Below are positions 19,477 through 26,925 of a DNA stretch of 43,713 bases, in pieces. How positions within the stretch are numbered: position 1 is the first letter of the stretch; every line of letters begins with the position of its first letter. Both the position numbers and the translations under genes were made by a program. Location: positions 1 to 43,713 of IMG/VR virus record IMGVR_UViG_3300036781_000437; one strand, given 5' to 3'. The DNA is from a virus. The notes beneath the pieces were generated by a model. It was not told the DNA's origin, made no database searches, and worked only from the letters and a program-made list of their open reading frames with translations.

Positions 19477-19581
19477 TCAGTCCTCGTCCTCCGGCTTCGG
19501 CTCCGGCTCGCCCGGCTGCGGCTCCGGCTCGCCCGGCTGCGGCTCCGGCTCGCCCGGCACGGGCGTCGGCGTCTCTGTCAT
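19477..19581 (-). CDS. Short Pro/Glu repeat protein
   Basis: A 34-residue protein built from the heptapeptide GEPEPQP repeated almost three times, ending in an acidic KPEDED tail. ATG overlaps the previous stop by ATGA. Likely an unfolded, acidic peptide. It is the last gene of the late operon, after the lysis genes. The repetition may expand or contract in 21-bp steps without losing frame. Function unknown. Confidence 0.45.
   Translation of the reverse strand: MTETPTPVPGEPEPQPGEPEPQPGEPEPKPEDED
19495..19557. repeat. 21-bp tandem repeat, three copies
   Basis: Copies at 19495-19515 (CTTCGG variant), 19516-19536 and 19537-19557, the last two identical. Encodes the GEPEPQP heptapeptide on the - strand. 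Confidence 0.85.
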
Positions 19582-19859
19582 GGTGCCTCCCTGTTCGGGT
19601 CTGGGTCGGTCGGCCTGTCCGGCCAACTCGGGAGCGTACGTGCCTCGGGCGGCGGCCCGAGCTCGGCCGAGCTGGCGGGCCACTCTTCCGGCTCATCGAA
19701 CCGGTCGCGCTCGACGAACACCCCGAGCCGCGTCCGGTGGGTCTTCGGCTCGCCGCGGAAGACGCGGTAGGCGAGGATCATCGCGACGAGCGCCAGCAGC
19801 GCGACGATGCAGAGCGCCCCGAAGGCGAAGCCGTCGTGCGGGACGATGCTCGCGCTCAC
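19578..19859 (-). CDS. Single-pass membrane protein with acidic tail
   Basis: A 93-residue protein from GTG 19859 (GTGA overlap). The N-terminal transmembrane helix (FGALCIVALLALVAMILAY) is followed by a basic stop-transfer (RVFRGEPKTHRTR) and a Pro/Asp-rich tail. It sits at the end of the lysis region after the secreted barrel protein. Topology N-out/C-in is likely. It could be a holin accessory or spanin-like protein, but actinobacterial hosts lack a classical outer membrane, so this is unresolved. Confidence 0.55.
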   Translation of the reverse strand: MSASIVPHDGFAFGALCIVALLALVAMILAYRVFRGEPKTHRTRLGVFVERDRFDEPEEWPASSAELGPPPEARTLPSWPDRPTDPDPNREAP

Positions 19860-20326
19860 GCGAGCGCCTGGAGCGAGAAGATGAGCTGTTCGCGACTCGC
19901 GCCGACGGTGGAGACGACGAGCGTCCCGACCACGTTCGCGTAGATGCCGGTGCCGCCGATCACGACGAGCTGGTAGAAGGAGCGCGTCCGGAGGATGCCC
20001 TGGGCGAGGAGCGTGCCCTGCGGGAGGGAGTAGCTTCCCGAGCACCAGCTCGTGCCGCCGCCGCGGACGCCGCCCGAGCCGAGGAAGGTGCAGGCGAGGA
20101 TGGAGCTCCCGAGCGCCTCGCCGCGATTGGAGAGCCGAGCGGTGTAGACGGTCACGCCGCCGAGCTTGGTCGCCCTCGGCGAGGCCGAGAGGTCGGCCTG
20201 CGACACGCGAACGGTCGAGAGGCCGGGCGAGAGCCCGGAGGCCGCCGGCGCGAGAGCGAGCGCCAGGAGTGCGGCGGCGACGACGATCCACGATCCACGA
20301 TCCACGATCCTTAGATCGTGCTTCAT
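19856..20326 (-). CDS. Secreted dirigent/allene-oxide-cyclase-barrel-like protein
   Basis: A 156-residue protein with a signal peptide after a short basic start (WIVVAAALLALALAPAASG, cleavage near residue 35). The mature strand-rich part has 'ILACTFLGSGG', 'SYSLPQGTLLAQGILRTRSF' and 'YQLVVIGGTGIYANVVGTLV'. The 'GGTGxYxxxxGxL' element with preceding 'LPxGTLxxxG' recalls the eight-stranded allene oxide cyclase/dirigent barrel found in actinobacterial secreted proteins. Its overlap with the next gene is ATGA. The start codon region contains a 7-bp repeat. A phage role at the end of the lysis module is unclear; it may act outside the cell or in the envelope. The fold call is moderate. Confidence 0.5.
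   Translation of the reverse strand: MKHDLRIVDRGSWIVVAAALLALALAPAASGLSPGLSTVRVSQADLSASPRATKLGGVTVYTARLSNRGEALGSSILACTFLGSGGVRGGGTSWCSGSYSLPQGTLLAQGILRTRSFYQLVVIGGTGIYANVVGTLVVSTVGASREQLIFSLQALA
20283..20310. repeat. 7-bp tandem repeat ACGATCC x4
   Basis: Four perfect copies of ACGATCC on + (GGATCGT on -) lie inside codons 6-15 of the secreted barrel gene. Since 7 is not a multiple of 3, loss or gain of one copy shifts the frame before the signal peptide. Confidence 0.9.
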
Positions 20327-20670
20327 CGGAGCGCCGCCTGCTCGGCCTTGACGCAGGGCGCCCGGTTCTGCATCACGGTGATGTAGCCGCGGAACACGTC
20401 GATCGTCACCTCGCGCTCTTGGGAGAAGCCCTCGGCCACCTGCTCGGTCTGGAGCAGGTAGGCGGCCTGGGCGGTCAGCGCCTGGAGGACGGCGTTCGTG
20501 CTGCACAGGAAGGCGATCGCCTCGGTGTTCGCCTTCGTCTGCGCGTTGACCCGATCGATCGTGTCGTTCAGCCGGGCGTTGAGCACGAACAGCCAGACGG
20601 CGATCCCTGCGAGCACGGCCCAGCCGACGAGGGAGTAGAAGCGCCAGTCGTCGAGGATGCGCCGGATCAC
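20323..20670 (-). CDS. Membrane-anchored coiled-coil protein of the lysis region
   Basis: A 115-residue protein from GTG 20670 with the site GAGGAGGCGGC. Residues about 14-32 are a transmembrane helix (LVGWAVLAGIAVWLFVLNA), followed by a long helix (RLNDTIDRVNAQTKANTEAI). Two Cys (about 52 and 108) could pair. Position two genes after the endolysin suggests a holin partner or Rz-like envelope protein. No direct family match. Start set by the site rather than by the longer in-frame extension. Confidence 0.6.
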   Translation of the reverse strand: MIRRILDDWRFYSLVGWAVLAGIAVWLFVLNARLNDTIDRVNAQTKANTEAIAFLCSTNAVLQALTAQAAYLLQTEQVAEGFSQEREVTIDVFRGYITVMQNRAPCVKAEQAALR

Positions 20671-20891
20671 GCCGCCGCCTCCTCTTCCTTCTTGGCGGCT
20701 CCGGCCACGAGCCGGGCCGCCTGCGGGAAGCCGAGCATCGTCATCGCGGTGCCGACGAGGAGCGGATCGGGGCTGCCGGGCGTCAGCGTCTCGTGGATGA
20801 GAATCCACACGCCGAGCACCGTGAGGATGAGGTCGCGGGAGATCCGCGTCCAGGAGCGAACCGTCGCCTCACGGCTTCGCTTCGCCGTCAT
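20667..20891 (-). CDS. Holin-like small membrane protein
   Basis: A 74-residue protein: basic N-terminus (TAKRSREATVRSW), one strong transmembrane helix (LILTVLGVWILIHETL) and a second hydrophobic segment (PLLVGTAMTMLGFPQAARLV), ending in a Lys/Glu tail (KKEEEAAA). Two short helices with a charged end behind the endolysin gene are typical of phage holins. A neighbouring gene at 20869 has the same character, so the pair may be holin and antiholin. The start ATG 20891 lies inside the previous gene by 23 bases. Confidence 0.6.
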   Translation of the reverse strand: MTAKRSREATVRSWTRISRDLILTVLGVWILIHETLTPGSPDPLLVGTAMTMLGFPQAARLVAGAAKKEEEAAA

Positions 20892-21195
20892 CGGCGGGCT
20901 GGCTCTTGCCGCTCCAGATGCGATTGATCGTGCCCTTGATCCCGGTCCGGCCAACGAACAGGACGACGACCGTTGCGCCTCCGGCGATCGCGATCCCGGC
21001 CTCGGGCGAGAGGTCGACGCCCGCCAGCCCGAGCAGCCAGACGACGGCCGTGCCGGTGATCAGCGTGCCTCCGGCGGCGACGGTGTTCGGGTGCTGGGCG
21101 ACGAGCGTCTTCGCCTTCGGCTTCGGCGGCGGCTTCGGCTTCGCCCTCGGCGGCGGCTTCGCCCTCGAGCTCGGCGGTGGCGGCGTCGCCATCAC
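20869..21195 (-). CDS. Holin-like protein with Pro/Lys-rich N-terminus
   Basis: A 108-residue protein. The first 30 residues are a Pro/Lys/Arg tail (AKPPPRAKPKPPPKPKAK), followed by two transmembrane helices (TLITGTAVVWLLGLAGV and AGIAIAGGATVVVLFVGRTG) and a short basic end. It starts at GTG 21195 or ATG 21192 in overlap with the endolysin stop, so it is co-translated with the endolysin. Two transmembrane helices plus a charged tail fit a holin, which would let the CHAP endolysin reach the wall. Confidence 0.65.
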   Translation of the reverse strand: MMATPPPPSSRAKPPPRAKPKPPPKPKAKTLVAQHPNTVAAGGTLITGTAVVWLLGLAGVDLSPEAGIAIAGGATVVVLFVGRTGIKGTINRIWSGKSQPADDGEAKP

Positions 21196-22121
21196 GCCAC
21201 CCGCACGAAGGTCGTCGCCTGGCCGGTGGTCGAGCGCTGGCGCCGCATGACTTCGCCGCCATTGGAGTTGTTGTCGACGGAGGTGTTGCCTTCGATCGCC
21301 GTGAAGGCCGAGCCGCTCGTCCAGGCTTCGAACAGCCCGACGTGGTCATAGGTGCCGTCGCGGCCCCAGTCGTAGCAGACGAGGTCGCCCGGCATCACGG
21401 AGCTCGGGACGCTCAAGCCGTTCCGATGCTGTCGAGCGTCGTTGACGATGTAGGGGACGTAGGCGTAGCTCTGGCCCTTGGCGAAGGAGGGCGAGCCGCC
21501 CGCGTCGACCTCGTAGCAGTAGCTCGCGAACATGGCGCACCACGGCTGCCCATCGCCTCCGTACCAGGCGCCGAACTTCGTCTTGTTCGACCCGGCCGGG
21601 CTCTCCTTGACGCCGAGGTAGGTGATCGCGGCGGCGAGCGCCCGCTGGCGGGTGGTCTGGCCGGAGGGCGGCGCAGGCGGGATCGGCGCGGGCTCCTGCC
21701 CGCCGTAGAGCTGCCAGGCCTGGGCGATCAGGTTGGCCGCGTTCGCGTCCATCGCCATCTCGCCCTGGTGCGACCCGGTCGGGACGCGAATCGAGCGGAG
21801 GGTGTTGAAGGTCGCCTGGCCGACCCAGCCGGTGGTCGGCTCGACCTTCTGCTGGCGCTGCACCCCGGCGATCCCGGACTGGGCCACGTTGCCGCCCGAG
21901 CCGTGCGCGAAGCCGTTGGAGTAGGTGCGGTCGAAGGCCGAGGCGGGGCCGGGCCAACGCCCAGCTCGCCAGACCGTCCGCTTGTAGGCCTCGACGTCCG
22001 GGCCGTCGGCGCTCGGCGTCTTCCCCTGCTTCGCCGCGTCGGGTGGGTAGAGCGGTCGCGGGAAGCCGGGCACGGCGACCATCGGGCCGCCCTTGTAGGG
22101 CTCGTCCCACCAGTCGGTCAT
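21192..22121 (-). CDS. Endolysin with C-terminal CHAP domain
   Basis: A 309-residue protein without a signal peptide. The N-terminal half (about 1-125) is a peptidoglycan-binding-type module ('GPDVEAYKRTVWRAGRWPGP' then 'EPTTGWVGQATFNTLRSI', the PG-binding repeat). A Pro-rich linker (about 143-155) leads to a CHAP amidase/endopeptidase: 'LGVKESPAGSNKTKFGAWYG', catalytic Cys in 'GQPWCAMFASYCYEVDAG', 'MPGDLVCYDWGRDGTYDHVG' with the His, and 'FTAIEGNTSVDNNSNGG'. It is the main lysis enzyme, followed by holin-like genes. Stop overlaps the next start. Family length typical for actinophage endolysins. Confidence 0.85.
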   Translation of the reverse strand: MTDWWDEPYKGGPMVAVPGFPRPLYPPDAAKQGKTPSADGPDVEAYKRTVWRAGRWPGPASAFDRTYSNGFAHGSGGNVAQSGIAGVQRQQKVEPTTGWVGQATFNTLRSIRVPTGSHQGEMAMDANAANLIAQAWQLYGGQEPAPIPPAPPSGQTTRQRALAAAITYLGVKESPAGSNKTKFGAWYGGDGQPWCAMFASYCYEVDAGGSPSFAKGQSYAYVPYIVNDARQHRNGLSVPSSVMPGDLVCYDWGRDGTYDHVGLFEAWTSGSAFTAIEGNTSVDNNSNGGEVMRRQRSTTGQATTFVRVA

Positions 22122-22378
22122 GTCTCCTCCTCCTCTTCGTCCCTGAGCCGGTAGCCGCCGGGCACACCTTGGAGCTCGCCGTCGGCCTCGGGGTTGTCCG
22201 CCGTGAGCGCGATCAGCTCCCGCTCGAGCTTCCCTTCTTGGTGGAGCTCGTCCAGCACCGCGGCCACCTCGACGGCGTCGAGGCCCTCGGCGGCGAAGGC
22301 GGCGGCGTTCGGGAAGATGAAGTAGTCGGGGCTCTGCCCGCCGAGCACCCGGAGCACGAGCTCGCGGTCGACGCTCAC
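22118..22378 (-). CDS. Small acidic protein before endolysin
   Basis: An 86-residue acidic protein from GTG 22378 (GTGA overlap with the collar gene). Helices such as 'LDAVEVAAVLDELHQEGKLE' followed by a short hairpin (ERELIALTADNP) suggest a winged-helix-like shape. The end is very acidic (EEEEET). It could be a tail-fibre chaperone, given its place between a collar protein and the lysis genes, but nothing proves this. Confidence 0.5.
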   Translation of the reverse strand: MSVDRELVLRVLGGQSPDYFIFPNAAAFAAEGLDAVEVAAVLDELHQEGKLERELIALTADNPEADGELQGVPGGYRLRDEEEEET

Positions 22379-23091
22379 GTCTTCACGACCTTCGACACGA
22401 CGACGAACGAGGGCGTGTCGTTGACGGCCGCGCCTCCGGCTCCGATCGCGCCGGGGATCAAGGGCGAGCTCGTGATGCCACTCACCCAGATGCCGGTCGT
22501 CGCGTTGAACATGCCGTGATCGTGGTTGCCGATGCCGCCGCCCGCGACGACGTTCGGGCCGAGCGCGGAGACGTGCTGCCCGCCAGCGCCGACGTCGCCG
22601 GGGTTCGCGTCGCTGAACCCGCGCGTGTCGAGCGCGTGGTGGTGGCCGGGGTCGCCGATCGCGTGCGCGTGGTCGGGCAGGGTGAGGCCGTGGCGGTGCT
22701 GGTGCTGGACCTGCCGTGTGCCGACCGGGAGCCCTTCGTTGGCGCCAAGCGTCGCGACCTGAGCCTGCCCGCCCGGGGCCACCCCGACGGTGACGCGGCC
22801 GCGCGTGTCGGGCAGGTTGAAGGTGTTGATCCCGTCGCCGCCGCCCCAGGTCGTTCCGACGACGGCGAAGAGGGCGGCGAAGGTGCCGCGGCTGACAGCC
22901 GAGCCGTCGCAGAGCAGGAAGCCGGTCGGCGCCGTGGCGGCGAACCAGTCCATCCCGGCACCGGTCGGCATGCCGACGCCCGGCAGCACGGCCTCCAGGC
23001 GCTGCGCGAGCGCCTGCACGTCGCGGGGCACGTCGGCCGTGTCCGTCTCCTGCGGGTAGGGGAGCGCGTACTTGGGAGTGGTCAGGGTCAT
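22375..23091 (-). CDS. Tail collar/fibre protein (collar domain)
   Basis: A 238-residue protein. The N-terminus 'LPYPQETDTADVPRDVQALA' is the short baseplate-attachment type often seen in actinophages. Residues about 45-110 hold a phage tail collar domain ('GFLLCDGSAVSRGTFAALFA', 'GGGDGINTFNLPDTRGRVTV'). The C-terminal part is rich in His-Gly (VQHQHRHG, DHAHAIGDPGHHHA, IGNHDHGMF), the metal-binding repeat pattern of short fibre tips. It probably contributes to receptor binding at the baseplate. RBS and ATG at 23091 are clear; it is the last structural gene before lysis. Confidence 0.8.
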   Translation of the reverse strand: MTLTTPKYALPYPQETDTADVPRDVQALAQRLEAVLPGVGMPTGAGMDWFAATAPTGFLLCDGSAVSRGTFAALFAVVGTTWGGGDGINTFNLPDTRGRVTVGVAPGGQAQVATLGANEGLPVGTRQVQHQHRHGLTLPDHAHAIGDPGHHHALDTRGFSDANPGDVGAGGQHVSALGPNVVAGGGIGNHDHGMFNATTGIWVSGITSSPLIPGAIGAGGAAVNDTPSFVVVSKVVKT

Positions 23092-23101
23092 GGGCTCCTC
23101 C

Positions 23102-23785
23102 TCACGGCGTGTCGGTCCACACCGCCTGGTAGTTCGGGTAGGCAGCGTTGAGCGCGGCGTAGGTCGCGAAGCGCGTGCGCACCTGGTCGTAGACCTGGCC
23201 GTCGACGCAGACGTAGGTCAGGATCAGGCCGCCGGGCTTCTGGCCGAGGAGCGCTCGCTCGGTCGCCGCCGGATCGGGCGTCTGGCCCCGGTAGGTGGTG
23301 ACGGTCAGGTAGTAGGCGTAGTCCGGGGTGTCGGCCGGGTCGTGATCGCGCTCGGTGAGGAAGACGGAGCGGTTGCCGGTGAGCGTGGCTTGAGCCGCGC
23401 CGATCAGCGCCGCCCGCGTGCCGCGCTGGAAGCCGTCGGTCGCCTTGATCCGCTCGCGGTTCGCCTCGTCGCTCGCGCCCTTGATCAGGCGCACGCCGAC
23501 GAACTGTCCGAGCCACGGCAGGGCCTCGGGCGGGCAGCGCTCGACGTCGAGCAGGAGCGACCAGCCGGGGCCAGTCGGGGTGTCTCTGACCCAGGCCTCG
23601 ACCTGCTCGTAGGCGAGCGTCGCCGCGTTGACGAAGATCAGGAGCGCCCAGCCGTAGGAGGGGTCGTCTCGCGCGAGCGGCGCCATCATCCGGTAGAGCC
23701 GGGAGGCGAAGGGCTGCGGCTGGAGCTCGTCGGGCGGGCTCAGGTTGTAGCCGCTCTCGGACGAGGGCGGGGCAAGCTGGGACAC
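23102..23785 (-). CDS. Baseplate protein, tail protein I-like
   Basis: A 227-residue protein from GTG 23785. It follows the J-like baseplate gene, the place of P2 gpI-type proteins, and shows the short pattern expected: 'FASRLYRMMAPLARDDPSYG', 'LPWLGQFVGVRLIKGASDEA' (the W-x-F/Q-x-G core), then a strand-rich end. Such proteins dock fibres to the baseplate wedge. No catalytic motif. The downstream collar gene is probably attached through it. Confidence 0.65.
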   Translation of the reverse strand: MSQLAPPSSESGYNLSPPDELQPQPFASRLYRMMAPLARDDPSYGWALLIFVNAATLAYEQVEAWVRDTPTGPGWSLLLDVERCPPEALPWLGQFVGVRLIKGASDEANRERIKATDGFQRGTRAALIGAAQATLTGNRSVFLTERDHDPADTPDYAYYLTVTTYRGQTPDPAATERALLGQKPGGLILTYVCVDGQVYDQVRTRFATYAALNAAYPNYQAVWTDTP

Positions 23786-24973
23786 CTACGTCAGCTCCTG
23801 CTCGACCGTGCCCGTGATCGTGCCGGGCCTGGGAAGCGGAGCGACGCCGGAGAGCGCCAGGTCGGCCGTGCCCATCGCGCCGCCGTGCACGCCGAGCTGG
23901 AGCGTCTGCACGTAGTGGATGCCGTCGACCCGGTTGACCTGCTCGGTGAGCTCGAGGTAGCGGACGGCCGTGACGTTGATCCAGGAGCGGCCGCTCGTGT
24001 CGCCGTAGGGCGGGATGCCCCAGGCGCCGGGCGTCAGGTACATCGCGAGCGCGTTGACGACGCGCCCCTGCACCTCGGCGGGGTCCCAGTCGCGGTAGCA
24101 GACGGCGTCGAAGCTGACGTCGATCGTGGTGTAGGTCGGGTCGGCGACGAAGACGAGGAAGTTGACCTCCCGCATCCCCTGGAGCAGGTCGTCCACCTCC
24201 TGCTTGACCGCGGAGGAGCAGGGCTCGCCGTTGGAGTCGCAGACGGCGACGGTGACGCAGCGCGGGCAGTTCGCGTCGACCGGCGGGCCGGGGTTGTAGA
24301 GGTCGATCGCCACCGCCCTGGCGACGCCCGCCACCTCGCGCTGGGCGAGCACGGCGAAGTCCTGCGGCAGGATCGGCCGCGGCGTGAGCAGGGTGAGCAG
24401 GGCCGAGAGCCGGGAGAGGTAGGTGTCGACCGTCTCGGCGTCCTGGCCGCCGCTCGTCGCCGCCTCCAGCGTGACCGACTGGATGAAGACGAGCGAGTCG
24501 ACGACGGCGAGGTCGCCCGTGAGCCCGGAGGCTCCCGAGCCCGCCTCGAGCGCGTAGCACTCGACGCCGGTCACGGTGTCCTGGCCGGAGGGGATGACAG
24601 TGTCGGCGGCGACGAAGAAGCCGAAGCCCTCGGTGCTCGCGGGCGGCGTGATCGCGACGATCGTCCCGGCGGTGATCGTGTAACCCGCCTGGTCGACGGC
24701 CTTCCAGGTGGTGAGGGCGGTCGCCTGGACGGCGGGGTAGGGCGGGATGCCGAGGATGCTGGAGCCGAAGAAGCCGAAGATCGCCTCCGGCACGAGCGCG
24801 GTGAGCTCGCGCAGCTCGGCGGCGATCTCGGCGAGCGCCTCGATCATCCAGGACTCCAGGTTCCCGTTGGCGGGCTCCCAGCCGGACACCTTCCCCTGGA
24901 GGTAGTCGAAGGCCTCGGCGGCGAGGTCGACCGGCGTGGTGTCGATCGGGACCGGGATGTAGGAGCTGCTCAT
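23786..24973 (-). CDS. Baseplate J-like protein
   Basis: A 395-residue protein. Core strands and the segments 'GIPPYPAVQATALTTWKAVD', 'GYTITAGTIVAIT' and 'DAETVDTYLSRLSALLTLLT' match the baseplate J/gp47 family, the wedge component of contractile tails. Between about 215 and 290 it has 'EVAGVARAVAIDLYNPGPPV', a Cys pair (CPRC) and 'ITYTTIDVSFDAVCY'-type strands. Start overlaps the W-like stop by one base. It is adjacent to gp25/W and I-like genes, the standard order in contractile phages. Confidence 0.85.
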   Translation of the reverse strand: MSSSYIPVPIDTTPVDLAAEAFDYLQGKVSGWEPANGNLESWMIEALAEIAAELRELTALVPEAIFGFFGSSILGIPPYPAVQATALTTWKAVDQAGYTITAGTIVAITPPASTEGFGFFVAADTVIPSGQDTVTGVECYALEAGSGASGLTGDLAVVDSLVFIQSVTLEAATSGGQDAETVDTYLSRLSALLTLLTPRPILPQDFAVLAQREVAGVARAVAIDLYNPGPPVDANCPRCVTVAVCDSNGEPCSSAVKQEVDDLLQGMREVNFLVFVADPTYTTIDVSFDAVCYRDWDPAEVQGRVVNALAMYLTPGAWGIPPYGDTSGRSWINVTAVRYLELTEQVNRVDGIHYVQTLQLGVHGGAMGTADLALSGVAPLPRPGTITGTVEQELT

Positions 24974-25293
24974 CAGTCCTCCGTTCTCACGCGCACGTCA
25001 ACCTCGACGTGGCTGATGAGGGTGTCGAGGAGGTCGGGGTAGGAGCTCATCGTCGCGGCGGCTCGCGGCTCCCACTGGTCGAGCGCCTCGCGGACCGTGT
25101 CGAGGTCGGGCGCAGGCGAGGAGAAGGTCGGGTCTTCCAGGCCGAAGGCCGGGAGCTCGATGCGGAAGCCGACCGGACAGACGAGGATCGCCAGGCAGGC
25201 GTCGGCCACCTCGCCGAGCGAGTCCTGTTCGTTCACGGCCACCTGCGGGCTGGCGAAGCGGAACGGGAGCGCGAAGTGCGGGACGTCAGCCAC
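24973..25293 (-). CDS. Baseplate wedge protein, gp25/gpW-like
   Basis: A 106-residue protein with the gp25-like order: 'HFALPFRFASPQVAVNEQDS' at the start, 'CPVGFRIELPAFGLEDPTF' in the middle (the family's R-x-P-x-FG-x-D element), and 'VREALDQWEPRAAATMSSYP' (helix with the E-P-R turn) before a strand 'HVEVDVRVRTED'. It forms the baseplate wedge core with the J-like protein. Its ATG overlaps the end of the small gene at 25286. Confidence 0.8.
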   Translation of the reverse strand: MADVPHFALPFRFASPQVAVNEQDSLGEVADACLAILVCPVGFRIELPAFGLEDPTFSSPAPDLDTVREALDQWEPRAAATMSSYPDLLDTLISHVEVDVRVRTED

Positions 25294-25483
25294 CGAGCGG
25301 CCCCTGTGGCGGCGCCGCCGAGCCGACCGACTCGGGACCGACGCGGCCGCCGGCGGCGACGGACACGGTGCAGACGTCGGCGCTCGGATCGCCGCCGAGC
25401 GCGGCCAGGACGGCCTCGGCCGCGGCCGTTGGATCGAGCGGCGGCTCGCCGCCCGCGAGCTGGATCTGGACGTTGACCACCAT
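25286..25483 (-). CDS. Small hypothetical protein
   Basis: A 65-residue protein from ATG 25483, with the site AGCAGGAGGGCTCCTC. The start 'MVVNVQIQLAGGEPPLDPTA' reads as a strand plus turn, then a helix (AAAEAVLAALGGDP) and a second strand (ADVCTVSVAAGG). A small beta-alpha fold. It is nested between the collagen-repeat protein and the W-like protein. Function unknown. Confidence 0.55.
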   Translation of the reverse strand: MVVNVQIQLAGGEPPLDPTAAAEAVLAALGGDPSADVCTVSVAAGGRVGPESVGSAAPPQGPLGG

Positions 25484-25497
25484 GAGGAGCCCTCCTG

Positions 25498-26925
25498 CTA
25501 AGCGAGTCGGATCGGCTGGATCGCCGCGTAGCGGTTCTGCGAGGTCGACGCGACGTCGGTGTAGAGGGCGAGTGTCATCGTGCCCGCGGTCAGCACCTTG
25601 CCGACCCCCGTCGTGGTCAGGTTCGCCCACCCCGCGATCCCGGCCTGGAGCTGCTGCCACTCGGAGTCGAGAGCTCCGTCGTGCCAGCCGGAGACGCCGA
25701 CCGTGCCCTGCCCCTGACGGTTGACGAGCGCCTGGCCCCAGAAGTAGTAGGCGCCGTTGTAGGGGATCGTGAGGGCGGGGAAGTAGGAGGCCCAGCCGCC
25801 GGGCATCCCGCCCGAGCCGGGGTCGTAGCTCTCGGAGCGGGTGCCGCCGATGAACATCCACTTCTCGGCGAAGCCCGACGAGGCGACGTAGCGCATGTGC
25901 CAGGCGAAGCTCGGCGAGGCGAGGGCGCTCACGAGGATCACTTCCTGCCCATCGACCGGGCTGGCGGGGAGCGTGGTCGAGACGGGGATCGGCGGGACGT
26001 CGGCCCGGGTGATCGCCGACCAGACCGCGGCGCCGCCGACGCCCTTCACCCACTGCCCGTTGACGACCGGCGTCGGGACGCCTGCGCCGGGCGTACCCTG
26101 CGGGCCTTGAGCTCCCGTCAGGCCGGTGTCGCCCTTCGGGCCTTGCGAGCCGGTTGCGCCCTGCGGCCCCTGCGCCCCGGTGGCGCCGGGATCGCCCTTG
26201 AGGCCCTGCGGGCCTTGTGAGCCTGTCGCGCCCGGATCGCCCTTGAGGCCCTGCGGCCCCTGCGTCCCGGTCGCGCCCGGATCGCCCTTCGCACCCTGCG
26301 GCCCCTGAGCGCCCGTCGAGCCGGTGTCGCCCTTGACGCCCTGCGGGCCTTGCGGGCCGGGGACGGTCGAGTCGGCGCCAGTCGCGCCGGTCGCGCCTTG
26401 CGGGCCTACGGCTCCCTGCGGGCCTTGCGAGCCCTGCGCCCCGGTCGAGCCGGTGTCGCCCTTGACGCCCTGCGGTCCCGCCGGGCCGGTGTTGCCGGGA
26501 ACGCCTTGCGTGCCCGCTGGCCCCTGCGGGCCGGGGCCGCCCTGCGTGCCCTGCGCACCCGGATCGCCCTTCGGGCCGGGGCTGCCGGTTGCACCCGGAT
26601 CGCCCTTGACGCCTTGCGGGCCTTCGGGGCCTTGCGGGCCGGGTGGGCCGGGCTCGCCGCCCGTCGCGTAGACGGGAGCAGCCGAGAGCACCCACGGCGT
26701 CCCGTCCTCCTCGGAGAGCAGGAGGAGCACCTCATCGCCCTTGGTCGGAGTGCAGTTGCCGGGCGCCCAGTGGCACGGACCCCAGACCTGGCGGTCGCCG
26801 TCGAAGGCGCCGACCGTGACGAAGAGCTCGTCGCCGGAGCTCGCGGGTGTGTTGGCGACCGTCGCCCGGACAGCCGACACGGGCGGGTCGGGGTGCAGGA
26901 GGTAGTCGGAGAGGGTCGAGCTCAT
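25498..26925 (-). CDS. Collagen-repeat tail protein with OB-like N-terminus (spike candidate)
   Basis: A 475-residue protein. Residues 1-80 form a strand-rich domain ([20 protein letters not shown], then [20 protein letters not shown]) like the OB-fold of gpV-type spikes. Residues about 87-285 are uninterrupted Gly-X-Y collagen repeats rich in PQG, KGD and ATG triplets. The C-terminal 180 residues form a strand-rich head. It sits between the hub gene and the W-like gene, where P2-type phages encode the spike. Collagen helices act as stiff trimeric shafts. It may therefore be the central spike or a fibre. ATG 26925 overlaps the hub stop by ATGA. Confidence 0.75.
   Translation of the reverse strand: MSSTLSDYLLHPDPPVSAVRATVANTPASSGDELFVTVGAFDGDRQVWGPCHWAPGNCTPTKGDEVLLLLSEEDGTPWVLSAAPVYATGGEPGPPGPQGPEGPQGVKGDPGATGSPGPKGDPGAQGTQGGPGPQGPAGTQGVPGNTGPAGPQGVKGDTGSTGAQGSQGPQGAVGPQGATGATGADSTVPGPQGPQGVKGDTGSTGAQGPQGAKGDPGATGTQGPQGLKGDPGATGSQGPQGLKGDPGATGAQGPQGATGSQGPKGDTGLTGAQGPQGTPGAGVPTPVVNGQWVKGVGGAAVWSAITRADVPPIPVSTTLPASPVDGQEVILVSALASPSFAWHMRYVASSGFAEKWMFIGGTRSESYDPGSGGMPGGWASYFPALTIPYNGAYYFWGQALVNRQGQGTVGVSGWHDGALDSEWQQLQAGIAGWANLTTTGVGKVLTAGTMTLALYTDVASTSQNRYAAIQPIRLA

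Noticed and set aside
23072-25042. A 656-codon rightward open frame opposite the baseplate genes
   Set aside because: Rich in Arg/Gly/Asp/Val with no domain. It mirrors the leftward baseplate genes, a common artefact of very high GC.
26126-26671. CRISPR-like array, from the regular repeats in the collagen region
   Set aside because: The repeats are Gly-X-Y coding triplets with no separate spacers and a continuous reading frame.
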